Assembly (NCBI GenBank): GCA_002501655.1
Contig: DANY01000033.1
Location: forward strand, 1 to 64,000
Origin: Methanoculleus sp. UBA303
GTDB taxonomy: Archaea; Halobacteriota; Methanomicrobia; Methanomicrobiales; Methanoculleaceae
Direction: 5' to 3'
DNA: 64,000 nt
A program made the position numbers and the translations under genes. Under the pieces are notes generated by a model. It did not search any database. It worked only from the letters and a program-made list of their open reading frames with translations, and had not been told where the DNA came from. Below are positions 43,681 to 52,228 of this stretch, in pieces. The first letter of the stretch is position 1. Every line of letters starts with the position of its first letter.

Positions 43681-44817
43681 ATGAATGCGTCGCTGCAGAT
43701 CGGAAACCTTGCCGGGATTCCGGTCAAACTACACTGGAGTTTCCTCCTGGTGATCCCCCTCTTTGCCTGGATCATCGGGAGCCAGATCCTGCTCACGACT
43801 GAGTTGATCGCGGCCCTCTTCGGTGTTCCGATCGACGTGACGCTGATTGCGGCCGGGCTCAACCCCTACATACTCGGGACCGTCGTCGCGCTCGGCCTCT
43901 TTGTCGGAGTCTTCATCCACGAGATGGCCCACTCGCTCATCGCGAAAGCGAAGGGGATCAAGATCCACAGCATCACGCTCCTCATCCTCGGGGGCGTCTC
44001 CCAGATGGAAGAGACGATGCCGGACCCGAAGGTGGAACTTCCTATGGCGCTTGCGGGCCCGCTCACGAGCCTCGCGATCGGCCTCGTCAGCGCCGCCCTG
44101 GTCTACGTCTTTGATGCCATCGTCGCAGACCCGGGCATCGCCGGGGTTCTGGCCTTCACCTTCGGCTACCTTGGCCTCTTGAATATCCTGCTCTTCGGGT
44201 TCAACCTCCTCCCGGCGTTCCCCATGGACGGGGGGCGCGTGCTCCGGGCCTGGCTTGCCCGGAGGATGCCGCTCTCCCGCGCGACCCGGATCGCCGCCGA
44301 TGTCGGGAAAGCGTTTGCCGTCCTCTTCGGGATCGTCGGGCTCCTGCTCTTGAACCCCATCCTGATCATCATCGCCTTCTTCATCTACATCGGGGCGAAC
44401 CAGGAGGCCACGTTCCTCCGCTACAACATCCTGCTGCAGGACGTCACGGTGGCGGACGCGATGAGCAGCCCCGTCGTCACCGTAGAACCGACGACGCCGC
44501 TCTCCCGGCTGGTGGAGATGATGTATGAGACGAAACATCTCGGCTTTCCCGTGGTTGAGCGGGGAGCGCTTGTGGGGATCGTCGCCCTCGCCGACGTCCA
44601 TAAGATCTCGCCGCTCGACCGGGAGGCGATGCAGGTGCGGGACGTCATGACCCGGAACCCGGCTACTCTCCCGCCGTCGGCGCCGCTTCTCGATGCGCTC
44701 CGGGTCATAACGGGCAAAGATATCGGGAGGATCCCCGTGGTCGCCGACGGCGCCCTGGTCGGGATCGTCACCCGGACGGACGTGCTCCGGGTGATGGAAC
44801 TGCGGGAGGAGGAGTAG
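43681..44817 (+). CDS. Site-2 protease (M50) metalloprotease with CBS pair
   Basis: This 378-residue membrane protein has the zinc motif FIHEMAHSLIAK (HExxH, about 80) and the third-ligand region NLLPAFPMDGGRVLRAW (about 177). The six-helix core is followed by two CBS domains (about 255-378: VADAMSSPVVTVEP and VRDVMTRNPATLPP), which probably sense an adenosyl ligand. It cleaves within the membrane, possibly releasing regulators. The ATG at 43681 has no Shine-Dalgarno but a TATA-like ATAAGTGATAAAAAG just upstream, suggesting a near-leaderless message. Confidence 0.92.
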   Translation: MNASLQIGNLAGIPVKLHWSFLLVIPLFAWIIGSQILLTTELIAALFGVPIDVTLIAAGLNPYILGTVVALGLFVGVFIHEMAHSLIAKAKGIKIHSITLLILGGVSQMEETMPDPKVELPMALAGPLTSLAIGLVSAALVYVFDAIVADPGIAGVLAFTFGYLGLLNILLFGFNLLPAFPMDGGRVLRAWLARRMPLSRATRIAADVGKAFAVLFGIVGLLLLNPILIIIAFFIYIGANQEATFLRYNILLQDVTVADAMSSPVVTVEPTTPLSRLVEMMYETKHLGFPVVERGALVGIVALADVHKISPLDREAMQVRDVMTRNPATLPPSAPLLDALRVITGKDIGRIPVVADGALVGIVTRTDVLRVMELREEE

Positions 44818-45306
44818 AGAGCGATTGTCCGCAGAATTGGTGTTTGAGCATCCGGAGGGGAGTCACCAACACCCGTTGCCGGACTTTGCGTGAAGCAACC
44901 GGGGTGCATGGGATCGCGGCCTGGAGCACCACCGCAACGATTCCAGATCATCGAACTCTGCTGGACCCCTGTCCCGGCTCTTGTGCTCGCCTCCACCCAA
45001 GCGGGGTGAGTGGCAGGTCCGGATCTCCCCGGGATCACCGGAGCAGGGCAGGATAAGGGTGGCCGTTGTCCCGGGAATCTCTCCTCCCCACCGGCAGCAC
45101 AACGCTCCGTCCCCCCACCCCTCCCGGCCTTCGGACTCCTCCCCAGCCCCCGATGGGGCGGGGGCAGTGCGAGGCGATACCCGGGAACGGCCGTGCCCGG
45201 GCGTGCCCCGGGATGCGACCTTCCGAAGATACCCATCCACCTTTCTACGCGTAATGCAACCCGCGATCGGTGCTATCTGCCCGGAGGCACTCCTGTAAAG
45301 GCCGCT
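44818..45306. other. 489-bp intergenic stretch, nothing recognised
   Basis: This G+C-rich gap lies between the 3' ends of the M50 gene (+) and the radical SAM gene (-). Open frames here lack domains or plausible starts. The only structure seen is GC-rich potential hairpins near 45145-45165 and 45180-45215. Confidence 0.5.
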
Positions 45307-46950
45307 CTAAAACTTCATCACACCCTCGATCCCCGTCTCCCCGGCGATCTCCCGGAACTCTTCAAGGCTCCTAAACGGCCGGCGGGCGGCGATGGTTGCG
45401 GCCCTCTTTTTGCCGACGCCCGGAAGCCACCGAAGCGCCGCTACCGGCAGGGTGTTGACCTCCACCGGGCAGGGGAGGGCCGTCACCGACCGCATCCCCC
45501 AGTCTACCACGACGGCGTCGAGCACCGTCCCCACCCGAAGTTCGAGCGGGATCCCGACCAGGATGGGGTATGACCCCATCTGTCGCCCGAACGACGGTTT
45601 ACCCGGGATCTCGATGATGATGTCACGGAGGACGGTCCCGGCCGGAAAGACCCGGCGGAGCATCGGTTCGTCGAACTGTGTCCGTGCCCACTCCTTAAAC
45701 ACGCGGAACCGGGCATCGTGTGCCCCGAGCGTGTTCTCTTCGTAGGCCGCCGTCCCCTCAAACGGCATAACCTGCCGGATGTTCACCCGCCGCACCAGAA
45801 GCCCGGCGTCGAGCACTCGCTGGAGAAACGCGGAGTTCGCGTCGAAGGTCGCCGGCGTCTCCCCCGCGAGGCCGACGATGAAGTTCAGGCCAGGGAGGAG
45901 TTCCGGGATGCCCCCGGTCCGCATCGCCCCGACGTCGTTGACGACCTCAATCGCCCGGAAGACATCGTCCGGCATGGCTTTGAGGTTGTTCGCCGCGACC
46001 ACCTCCGGATCGGCGGTCTCCATACCGAAGGCCGCGGTGTCGCCGGGGGTGTGGCCGGCCACGATCTCCGCGAGCGCCGCCCGGGCCGCATCCTCGTGCC
46101 GGGCGATGGTTCCCGGATTGATGTTGTCGATGTGCAGGGTCAACAGGTCCGGGGCGTTCTCCCGGACGGCTGAGAAGAGTTCTCCGAGCACATCCGGGCG
46201 CGGGACCGGGAACTCCCCGCCGCTGCTCTGGTAGGCAAGGAGGTCCGGCTGCCGGCCGAGCCTGAAGTGGCGGGCGCCCGCCGCACGGAGCGCCGCCACC
46301 TCCTCCGCGACCCCCTCGATGCTCCGATAGCGCGGCAGCCCGTAGAACGGTTCGGTGCAGAAGGAGCACCCCCCGACCGTCGCCCGGGAGCACCCGATCG
46401 CGGTCTCGAGCTCGCACATAACGTACGGAAACGCCGGGTGCCGGGCGATGATCCCGGCGCCTGCCACGGACCAGGGGTCGGTCAGGGAGTAATCGGCCGC
46501 GCCGACAGGTTCGCCGCCCGAGAGCCAGGCATCCAGCGCCACCGCGGGCGACCCCGAGAGCGTGACGTCAAACCCGGCGATCGCCTGGCGGACGGCCTTT
46601 CTCCCGCCTCCGGGTGCGTAACCGAAGGCTATCGGACCGCCGATCGCGGTCTTCGGTCCCCGGAGCAGGGTCCCGAGCTGCTGGACCTCCGTCAGGGTCG
46701 CGGGCTTCCCCCCGATGTAGGCGCCGGGGACGGTCAGCCCTGCGACAATCACCACGAGGTCACCGCGGCCGTGGCCGGCAATCAGGGCCGGGTCGGACCG
46801 GACCTGATCGATGGTGACGTAACCGGGGGTGTAGCCGTGCCCGGAGAGGACGCCGGCGACCTCCCTGATGTAGGGGGATATGTAGGGTGCGACGCCGAGG
46901 CACGCAGGCTCGTCGACGTAGCCATCGATGATGAGAGCGTTAGAGGTCAT
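45307..46950 (-). CDS. Radical SAM protein with C-terminal helix-hairpin-helix (COG1031-like)
   Basis: This 547-residue protein has an unusual cluster motif IGCSRATVGGCSFC (about 187-200, C-x7-C-x2-C instead of C-x3-C-x2-C). A radical SAM barrel with GMETADPEVV and LNFIVGLAGETPATF follows. The C-terminus has a helix-hairpin-helix (WLPGVGKKRAATIAARRPF, about 510), a nucleic-acid-binding module. The N-terminal 150 residues resemble a B12-binding-like Rossmann domain. The substrate is unknown, though RNA modification fits the HhH domain. It overlaps mptE by 11 bp. Confidence 0.85.
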   Translation of the reverse strand: MTSNALIIDGYVDEPACLGVAPYISPYIREVAGVLSGHGYTPGYVTIDQVRSDPALIAGHGRGDLVVIVAGLTVPGAYIGGKPATLTEVQQLGTLLRGPKTAIGGPIAFGYAPGGGRKAVRQAIAGFDVTLSGSPAVALDAWLSGGEPVGAADYSLTDPWSVAGAGIIARHPAFPYVMCELETAIGCSRATVGGCSFCTEPFYGLPRYRSIEGVAEEVAALRAAGARHFRLGRQPDLLAYQSSGGEFPVPRPDVLGELFSAVRENAPDLLTLHIDNINPGTIARHEDAARAALAEIVAGHTPGDTAAFGMETADPEVVAANNLKAMPDDVFRAIEVVNDVGAMRTGGIPELLPGLNFIVGLAGETPATFDANSAFLQRVLDAGLLVRRVNIRQVMPFEGTAAYEENTLGAHDARFRVFKEWARTQFDEPMLRRVFPAGTVLRDIIIEIPGKPSFGRQMGSYPILVGIPLELRVGTVLDAVVVDWGMRSVTALPCPVEVNTLPVAALRWLPGVGKKRAATIAARRPFRSLEEFREIAGETGIEGVMKF

Positions 46951-47563
46951 ACCCGATCAGGCGGAGGAGTTCCCCGGCCCAGAAGAGTTTTCCCCGCTTG
47001 ACGGGGTCGACGTTCCGGTCGGAAAGATCGAACCCGATGATCCGGACCGATGCCGCCCCGAGGTCGTCGGCGGCAAAGACAGCCCGGTCGCCGTCGGTGA
47101 ACCCGCCGAAGTTGTGGACGTGGGGCAAGGGCGCCGCCTGGGTGGTGGCGACGAGCGGGCCCGTGAGGAGGGGGACCCAGTGGCGGAGGAGCGGGATGTT
47201 ATCGCCGTGGGCGTGCACGACCATCACCGTCCCCCGCCTGGAGAGGTCGATGAAGACGTCGGTCGCCCCGTCGAGGTCGGTGAAGACCGCATCGGGCCGG
47301 ATACCGTGGCCTGCGAGCACTTCCGCAGCGGCATCGGCGGCAAGCACCGTCCCCTCGACAAGGTCGAGCTCCTCCGGGAGAGAGGGAGCGTTCCCGCAGA
47401 CCGTCACCGTCCTGCCCTGGATGAGCGCCTCGAGGAGGCCAAGATCGTCCCGGCCGTCGGCCAGATCCGCAAGCAGCCGGGCGGCCGCCTCGTCCGCCTC
47501 GCGTTCGAACCCGAAATACTCAAGAATTGCGGTGTAGTGAGGTTCCCAGTCCGCAAACCTCAT
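46940..47563 (-). CDS. mptE: 6-hydroxymethyl-7,8-dihydropterin pyrophosphokinase MptE
   Basis: This 207-residue protein matches the archaeal DUF115-type pyrophosphokinase: TVTVCGNAPSLPEEL (about 52), AVFTDLDGATDVF (metal-binding DxD, about 92), VVHAHGDN and HNFGGFTDGDRAV. It transfers pyrophosphate from ATP to the pterin alcohol in tetrahydromethanopterin synthesis, giving the one-carbon carrier of methanogenesis. Its start overlaps the DHH gene's stop by 4 bp. Confidence 0.9.
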   Translation of the reverse strand: MRFADWEPHYTAILEYFGFEREADEAAARLLADLADGRDDLGLLEALIQGRTVTVCGNAPSLPEELDLVEGTVLAADAAAEVLAGHGIRPDAVFTDLDGATDVFIDLSRRGTVMVVHAHGDNIPLLRHWVPLLTGPLVATTQAAPLPHVHNFGGFTDGDRAVFAADDLGAASVRIIGFDLSDRNVDPVKRGKLFWAGELLRLIGYDL

Positions 47564-49065
47564 TGACTGCCCTCATTATTGTCCAGGCCGACTATGTTGG
47601 AGAATCGCTTGAGGATCGGGTCGATGATCAGGCCGAGCAGGTCCTCCTTCTCCTTCACCATGGAGAAGTAATTGAGCGGTATCATGGCGGCGGCCATTGT
47701 GGCGTGTCCGCCCGCCTCACCGATAGGGCCGAAAGCCTCGGCCATTACGTTCCCGAGGTGGAGCCTGATGTCCTTGTTCCGGGCCGATATAACGATGTTT
47801 TGGTCGCTGATACCGTAGACCAGCGCCGTGTTCACGCCTTCGAGGTGGATCAGGATATCGGCCGCCTGCGGGAGCGCGTCGCGGTTCCTGATGAAACCGA
47901 CGTTCGAGAAGAGGTAGCCGCTCTTGACCCGCCGGTTCCGTATGGCATTTCCAATGATCTCCACGGTCTCCTGCGATATGGATGGGGATGTGATCTTGTC
48001 GAGGAGGTCCGAGTCGGTCAGCGGGAGGAGGAACGCCGCGTAGTTGAGGTCCTGGGGAGTGACGTTCCTCTTGAAGTCCCTTGTGTCGGCCCGGATCCCG
48101 TAGAGAAGCGCGGTGGCAACCGATTTGCTCACCGGGATATCGAGTTCCATCAGGTACTGGGTCATGATGCTCGCCGTGGCGCCGACCCCCGGCCTGATAT
48201 CGATGAAGTCCGCAACGGTGGAAGGGTGCTCGCCGTTCTTGTGATGGTCGATGATGATGTTGACCCGGGTGGTCTTGGGGAGCTCGTTGTTCGTGCCGGG
48301 TCCAGATGAATCGACCAGGGCGATATAGTTGCACTCCTCGAGGATCTGGGGTGTGAGCCGCTCCATCTTGATCTCGAGGAGGTTGATGAACGCCCGGTTC
48401 TCCTGGTGCCCGATGTCCCCTTCGTAGAGGATGCGGCACGTAAGTTTGTTGTGGCTTGCGTGCCGGGCGACCATCGAGAGCGCCATGGCGCTCGATATCG
48501 AATCAGGGTCGGGGTTTAAGTGGGTGACGATGCAGAGCGTCCCCTCCCAGGCAGCAAGCATGTCGTAGAGCCGGAGCGCGAGCCTTGACGAGTGGAGCTT
48601 CCGGATGTGGTGGATGGCGGTCCTCGCAACCACCTCCTGTGGGTAGAGGACGATATCGGCGCCCTCCTGCTGGAGGAGGTCGACACTGACCGGGTCGGTA
48701 GCGCGTGCGATGACGTAAGTCGCCGGATACCGGTTCTTGATGGTCTTGAGCGCGGTCAGGTTGGCGTCACGGTCGTTTGCGAGGATGAACGCGACCTCCG
48801 GCACGGGCAGCCCCTCCATGAGGTTCGGGTCCCGGAGGTCGCGGACGAGCGCTTCGTATTTCTGGTCCCGAAGATCCTCCACCCGCTTCTCGTCCTTATC
48901 GACGATGATGAGATCTTCGTTCTCCTGCTCGAGCTCCTCCGCGACATTGTAGCCGGTGCTCCCGCAGCCAAAAATGATGTATTTGATACGTTCCTTCGAA
49001 ACGTTCTGGACCGCCTCAGGCATGCGTACAATGGTGTAACTTCTCATAGTATTAAGGGATTCCAT
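47560..49065 (-). CDS. TrkA-N and DHH/DHHA1 phosphoesterase fusion
   Basis: This 501-residue protein has an N-terminal Rossmann RCK domain (IIFGCGSTGYNVAEEL, about 29, and IIVDKDEKRV) that binds NAD or a related nucleotide. A DHH phosphoesterase domain follows: THLNPDPDSISSAMA (about 181), ALVDSSGP, NIIIDHHKNGEHP, and DHHA1 GEAGGHATMAAAMIP (about 450). Relatives hydrolyse cyclic dinucleotides or nanoRNA. The ATG at 49065 lies about 30 bp from a TATA box, so the message is probably leaderless. It leads an operon with mptE and the radical SAM gene. Confidence 0.88.
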   Translation of the reverse strand: MESLNTMRSYTIVRMPEAVQNVSKERIKYIIFGCGSTGYNVAEELEQENEDLIIVDKDEKRVEDLRDQKYEALVRDLRDPNLMEGLPVPEVAFILANDRDANLTALKTIKNRYPATYVIARATDPVSVDLLQQEGADIVLYPQEVVARTAIHHIRKLHSSRLALRLYDMLAAWEGTLCIVTHLNPDPDSISSAMALSMVARHASHNKLTCRILYEGDIGHQENRAFINLLEIKMERLTPQILEECNYIALVDSSGPGTNNELPKTTRVNIIIDHHKNGEHPSTVADFIDIRPGVGATASIMTQYLMELDIPVSKSVATALLYGIRADTRDFKRNVTPQDLNYAAFLLPLTDSDLLDKITSPSISQETVEIIGNAIRNRRVKSGYLFSNVGFIRNRDALPQAADILIHLEGVNTALVYGISDQNIVISARNKDIRLHLGNVMAEAFGPIGEAGGHATMAAAMIPLNYFSMVKEKEDLLGLIIDPILKRFSNIVGLDNNEGSQ

Positions 49066-49095
49066 TTTGGTGATCTCCGGGAAGGTCCCACAAGA

Positions 49096-49103
49096 TTTAT
49101 ACC
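49096..49103. promoter_or_regulatory. TATA box usable in both directions (TrkA-DHH operon and tRNA-Lys)
   Basis: TTTATACC on the plus strand (GGTATAAA on the minus strand) lies 33 bp before the tRNA-Lys 5' end and 31 bp before the ATG of the divergent gene. It is the only clear TATA element in the 71-bp gap, so it may serve both transcripts. A second element, GCTATACTATTAG, lies at about 49113-49125. Confidence 0.45.
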
Positions 49104-49136
49104 CATTCCCGTGCTATACTATTAGGTCAGACACAT

Positions 49137-49209
49137 GGGCCTGTAGCTTAGTCGGCAGAGCGACGGACTCTTAATCCGTAGGCCAAGGGTTCAAATCCCT
49201 TCAGGCCCG
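49137..49209 (+). tRNA. tRNA-Lys (anticodon CTT)
   Basis: A 73-nt cloverleaf: acceptor GGGCCTG (49137-49143) pairs with CAGGCCC (49202-49208), discriminator G 49209. The D arm is GCTTAGTCGGCAGAGC, the anticodon stem ACGGA/TCCGT holds loop CTCTTAA with anticodon CTT, and the T arm is AAGGG-TTCAAAT-CCCTT. CCA is not encoded, and no intron is present. Confidence 0.97.
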
Positions 49210-49436
49210 TCGAACACTCAATTTTGTGTATTGTTTGCATCTGGGTTCTCTGGAGATCGTTTCGGTGACGGTCTGCCTGATTTCAGTGATCACCCTCCTT
49301 GAGAGGATTCTCCCATTATGGATGGGGCGCCCGGCCGTCCGGTCAACCCCCATCGGCCTCCGTCCGCGCCATGGTTTCACACGAGAGACCGGATGTTGCA
49401 ATTTTTTGGGGGTTCTGCAGGCACTTATATGCCGCT

Positions 49437-49545
49437 GCTATATATATTCAGCTCCAAGGGAAAAATCCGGGAGAGCGCTGTGCGGGAGACGGGGATCGCC
49501 AGGGGTTCCCTGTTCCGCACCCGCCCACCACAGGCGGGACGGTGG
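49437..49545 (+). ncRNA. Candidate structured RNA downstream of tRNA-Lys
   Basis: A TATA-like CTATATATATTC (49435-49446) precedes a strongly self-complementary stretch. GTGCGGGA (49480-49487) pairs with TTCCGCAC (49513-49520), with GGGGA/TTCCC inside, then a hairpin CCCGCC (49520-49525) with GGCGGG (49533-49538). No coding gene uses this promoter. It might instead be a decayed sequence. Confidence 0.25.
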
Positions 49546-49549
49546 GGTC

Positions 49550-49556
49550 AAAAAAA
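49550..49556 (-). terminator. T-run terminator of the MCP-cheW operon
   Basis: On the minus strand seven T residues begin 50 bp after the cheW stop at 49606. Confidence 0.55.
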
Positions 49557-49605
49557 GAGAGGATTGCGAGTACGCCGCGTTTTGCAGGCGCGATCGACCG
49601 GGCGC

Positions 49606-50103
49606 CTATGCCCGGCTGTTCCGGACGAGGTCGTCGAGTATCTTTTTGATGTCGACCCAGAGGATGAGCCCGGCCCCCTGCCGGCCCCTCCCGTCGGCCT
49701 GCTTCCGGTCGTCTTCGTCTCTTGCAAGTTTGATGATCCCCTTGACGAAGGCATGGACCCCGGAGGCGATCCCTTCGTCCATCAGCTCGATATCGTCCTC
49801 GGCCACCCGGATGACGCTGTGCACGTCATCCACAATGATGCCGAGATTCGACCCTCCGGTCGCCTCGGCCACGAGGACGATGATCTTCTGGTTGTCGCCC
49901 GATGCCCCCGGGATCTGGATCAGCCGTTTCAGGTCGATAACTGTGGTGATCTCTCCGCGGAGGTTCATGATCCCGGCGATGTAGTCCTGCGCCCGGGGGA
50001 TGTGAGTTATGGGCATCATCTCCACGATCTCCCGGGCAAGCTGGATATCCATCGCATACAGTTCCTGTCCCAGCCCGAACTCAACGACGTCGATCATGCT
50101 CAC
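49606..50103 (-). CDS. cheW: Chemotaxis coupling protein CheW
   Basis: This 165-residue protein has the CheW beta-barrel pattern: VVEFGLGQELYAMDIQLAREIVEM, then ITHIPRAQDYIAGIMNLRGEITTVIDLKRLI (two consecutive segments) and IIVLVAEATGGSNLGIIVDDVHSVIRV. A Lys/Asp/Arg/Gly-rich loop (ARDEDDRKQADGRGRQG) is inserted before the last strand. It links receptors to CheA. The receptor gene ends 4 bp before its start, so the two are an operon; cheA is not in the window. Confidence 0.92.
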   Translation of the reverse strand: MSMIDVVEFGLGQELYAMDIQLAREIVEMMPITHIPRAQDYIAGIMNLRGEITTVIDLKRLIQIPGASGDNQKIIVLVAEATGGSNLGIIVDDVHSVIRVAEDDIELMDEGIASGVHAFVKGIIKLARDEDDRKQADGRGRQGAGLILWVDIKKILDDLVRNSRA

Positions 50104-50107
50104 GGCC

Positions 50108-51961
50108 TCACTGGAACTTGAACGCCGCGACCCTCTCGCGGAGCTGGTGCGCCATCTGCTGGATCTCGTTTGAGGCGCTGGCGACCTCCTCGGTCGAGGC
50201 GGACGACTCTTCAGCGAGCGCGGCGAGGTTCTCCGTGCCTTTCTCGGTCTCCTGGATCAAGGAGAAGACCTCCTCGATGCTCGTTGTGACCGCGTTTGCT
50301 GCATCGGCCTGGTTCTCGGTCGCCCGGGAGATGTCGGCGATGCCGCCGACGGACACGTTGACGTCGGCGACCATCTTATTGAGGGCCCCGATGGTCTTGT
50401 TCACGCTCTCGATCCCGCTGAGGATCTCCGTGTGGGCCCCCCGCATCGCCTCGGCGGTCTTCCCGCTGCTTGTGGTTACCCCCCCGATAACCTCCTCAAT
50501 CTTCCGGGTCGCGCTCTTCGACTCCCCGGCAAGGTTCCGGACCTCGCCTGCGACGACCGCAAACCCGCGACCGTGCTCCCCGGCCCGGGCGGCCTCGATC
50601 GCGGCGTTGAGCGCGAGGAGGTTCGTCTGGTTCGCTATATCGGTGATCAGTTTCACGATATGGCCGATATCCTGCATCTTCTCGTTCAGGTTTGTGATCT
50701 CCCCGACGGCCTGCTCGGAGATCCGCTGCACCGCCTGCATCTTCGCGCCAGCCTCGTTCCCGAGCCCGACGGCCGCTTCCCCGGCCTTTGCCACATTCGT
50801 GGAGAGGTCACGGACCTCCTGAGCGGTGCTTGCAATCTCTTCCACGGCCGCGGAGAGGTCGCCGATCTCTTTCGTCACCCGGTCAAGCTGCCGGATCTGC
50901 TCTTTTGCGCCGTCGGAGGTCTTCTGGGCGGTGTTTGCCACCTGCTGGGATGCCCGGGCGATCTCGTCGGCACCCTTCCCGGCATCCATGACAATGTGCT
51001 CGAGGGCATCGGCCTGCTCGAGGGTCTGCCTGAAGAACTCCCTCTGCGCTTTGAGCGCCCCGTTCAGGTCCTTCTTGACTGCGTCAAGCGGGTCGCCCGG
51101 ATAGGTGGGCGACGGCCGCGTCAGGTCGCCGGCAGCGACGGCGCCGAGACTCTCCGCGAGCTCTCCGATGCTCTTCTGGAGCTTTTGTTCAAGCGTCCGC
51201 CCTTCCGTGATATCGTTGTAGACCGTGAGCACGCTCGTGATGTCACCCTTCTTGTCAAAGAGCGGGATGTTGTAGCGATCGAGGATGCAGACGCCTGCAG
51301 GGAACTCGACGGTGACCTCGCCTTTGCTCGGCTTCCCGCTCTTCAGCGTATCAGCGGCACCCTGCCCCGACTGGCTGATGTACTTGAAGTCCCGCACGGA
51401 GAGGTGCGCGGACCGCTCCTCGGAAAAACCACTCACCTTTTTAAACGCCTTGTTGACGACCTTGATGGTCAGGTCGGCGTCCCAGAGGAGGATGGGCATC
51501 GGGTTTTCCTGGATGATCGCATCGGCCTGCTGCTGGAGCACCTCCATCCGCTCTATCTGCTGCTTCTGGTCGGTGATGTCCTTGTAGACGGTCATCACGC
51601 TATCGATGTTGCCCGTCCCGTCGGGGAGCGGGACGTTGTAGCGGACGAACGAGAAGGCGCCGGTCGGGAGCGCAACCGTTATCTCGCCGGATGTTGTCTG
51701 CTTTGTCCTGAAAGCCTCCGCCACTTCCTGGCCGGACTGGTTGCCGATATAACTGAAGTCCTTGATCGTCATGGACTCGGCCTTCTTTCGGTCGTAGCCG
51801 GTCATCTGCAGGAACGCCTTGTTCACTGTCTTCACGTGCAGGTCACGGTCCCAGATGATGATAGACATCGGGTTCTCCTGCAGGATGGTCTCCGCCTGCC
51901 GCCGGCTCTCTTCTGCCGCGGTTGAGATGAAGTTGTCTGATCCTTGTTCACTTGATATCAT
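50108..51961 (-). CDS. Soluble methyl-accepting chemotaxis protein with two PAS domains
   Basis: The ATG at 51961 has a good AGGAGG upstream, giving 617 residues. Two related PAS domains (about 20-135 and 145-260, both with QENPM, I/L-x-W-D and VNKAF) lead into a HAMP-like linker and a long coiled-coil MCP signalling domain. The hairpin tip is conserved ([20 protein letters not shown], about 455). There is no membrane segment, so it senses cytoplasmic signals such as redox or small ligands. The upstream PAS pair is closely related to the protein at 56751-57473. Confidence 0.94.
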   Translation of the reverse strand: MISSEQGSDNFISTAAEESRRQAETILQENPMSIIIWDRDLHVKTVNKAFLQMTGYDRKKAESMTIKDFSYIGNQSGQEVAEAFRTKQTTSGEITVALPTGAFSFVRYNVPLPDGTGNIDSVMTVYKDITDQKQQIERMEVLQQQADAIIQENPMPILLWDADLTIKVVNKAFKKVSGFSEERSAHLSVRDFKYISQSGQGAADTLKSGKPSKGEVTVEFPAGVCILDRYNIPLFDKKGDITSVLTVYNDITEGRTLEQKLQKSIGELAESLGAVAAGDLTRPSPTYPGDPLDAVKKDLNGALKAQREFFRQTLEQADALEHIVMDAGKGADEIARASQQVANTAQKTSDGAKEQIRQLDRVTKEIGDLSAAVEEIASTAQEVRDLSTNVAKAGEAAVGLGNEAGAKMQAVQRISEQAVGEITNLNEKMQDIGHIVKLITDIANQTNLLALNAAIEAARAGEHGRGFAVVAGEVRNLAGESKSATRKIEEVIGGVTTSSGKTAEAMRGAHTEILSGIESVNKTIGALNKMVADVNVSVGGIADISRATENQADAANAVTTSIEEVFSLIQETEKGTENLAALAEESSASTEEVASASNEIQQMAHQLRERVAAFKFQ

Positions 51962-52151
51962 GGTTTGCCTCCTGTACGACTTCACATATTCTCTGCAGAC
52001 TCCGCCGGGCCGGGCGAGGGGCAGAGCGAGCCCGGCCACCGGTCCAGGTGTCGGCTATCGTGCCAGCCCTCTCCACGCAGCGGATCAGATCTCCCAATTT
52101 TCGTCGCTAATGTAAGGCTATCCTCATTTTACCACTTAAAATAACTCTTAT
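51962..52151. other. Divergent intergenic region between the MCP and HTH-PAS genes
   Basis: Besides the tandem GCCATGCA site and TATA box on the right side, a minus-strand TATA-like TTATTTTAAGTGG at about 52132-52146 could start the MCP-cheW message, leaving a leader of about 150 nt. I see no gene here. Confidence 0.35.
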
Positions 52152-52173
52152 GCCATGCATGTTTGCCATGCAT
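52152..52173 (+). promoter_or_regulatory. Tandem GCCATGCA site upstream of the first HTH-PAS sensor
   Basis: GCCATGCAT occurs at 52152-52160 and 52165-52173, a 13-bp period, and the second copy ends 9 bp before a TATA box (TTATATATA, 52183-52191). The same arrangement precedes the paralogous sensor at 57749. Its place directly upstream of TATA suggests an activator or autoregulatory site. Confidence 0.55.
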
Positions 52174-52182
52174 TTCCGTAAA

Positions 52183-52191
52183 TTATATATA
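52183..52191 (+). promoter_or_regulatory. TATA box of the first HTH-PAS sensor gene
   Basis: TTATATATA is a strong archaeal TATA element; transcription would start near 52215, giving a short leader before the ATG at 52229. Confidence 0.55.
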
Positions 52192-52228
52192 CCATTTCCG
52201 GCATGACCTTACATCACGGTCATCCGCC

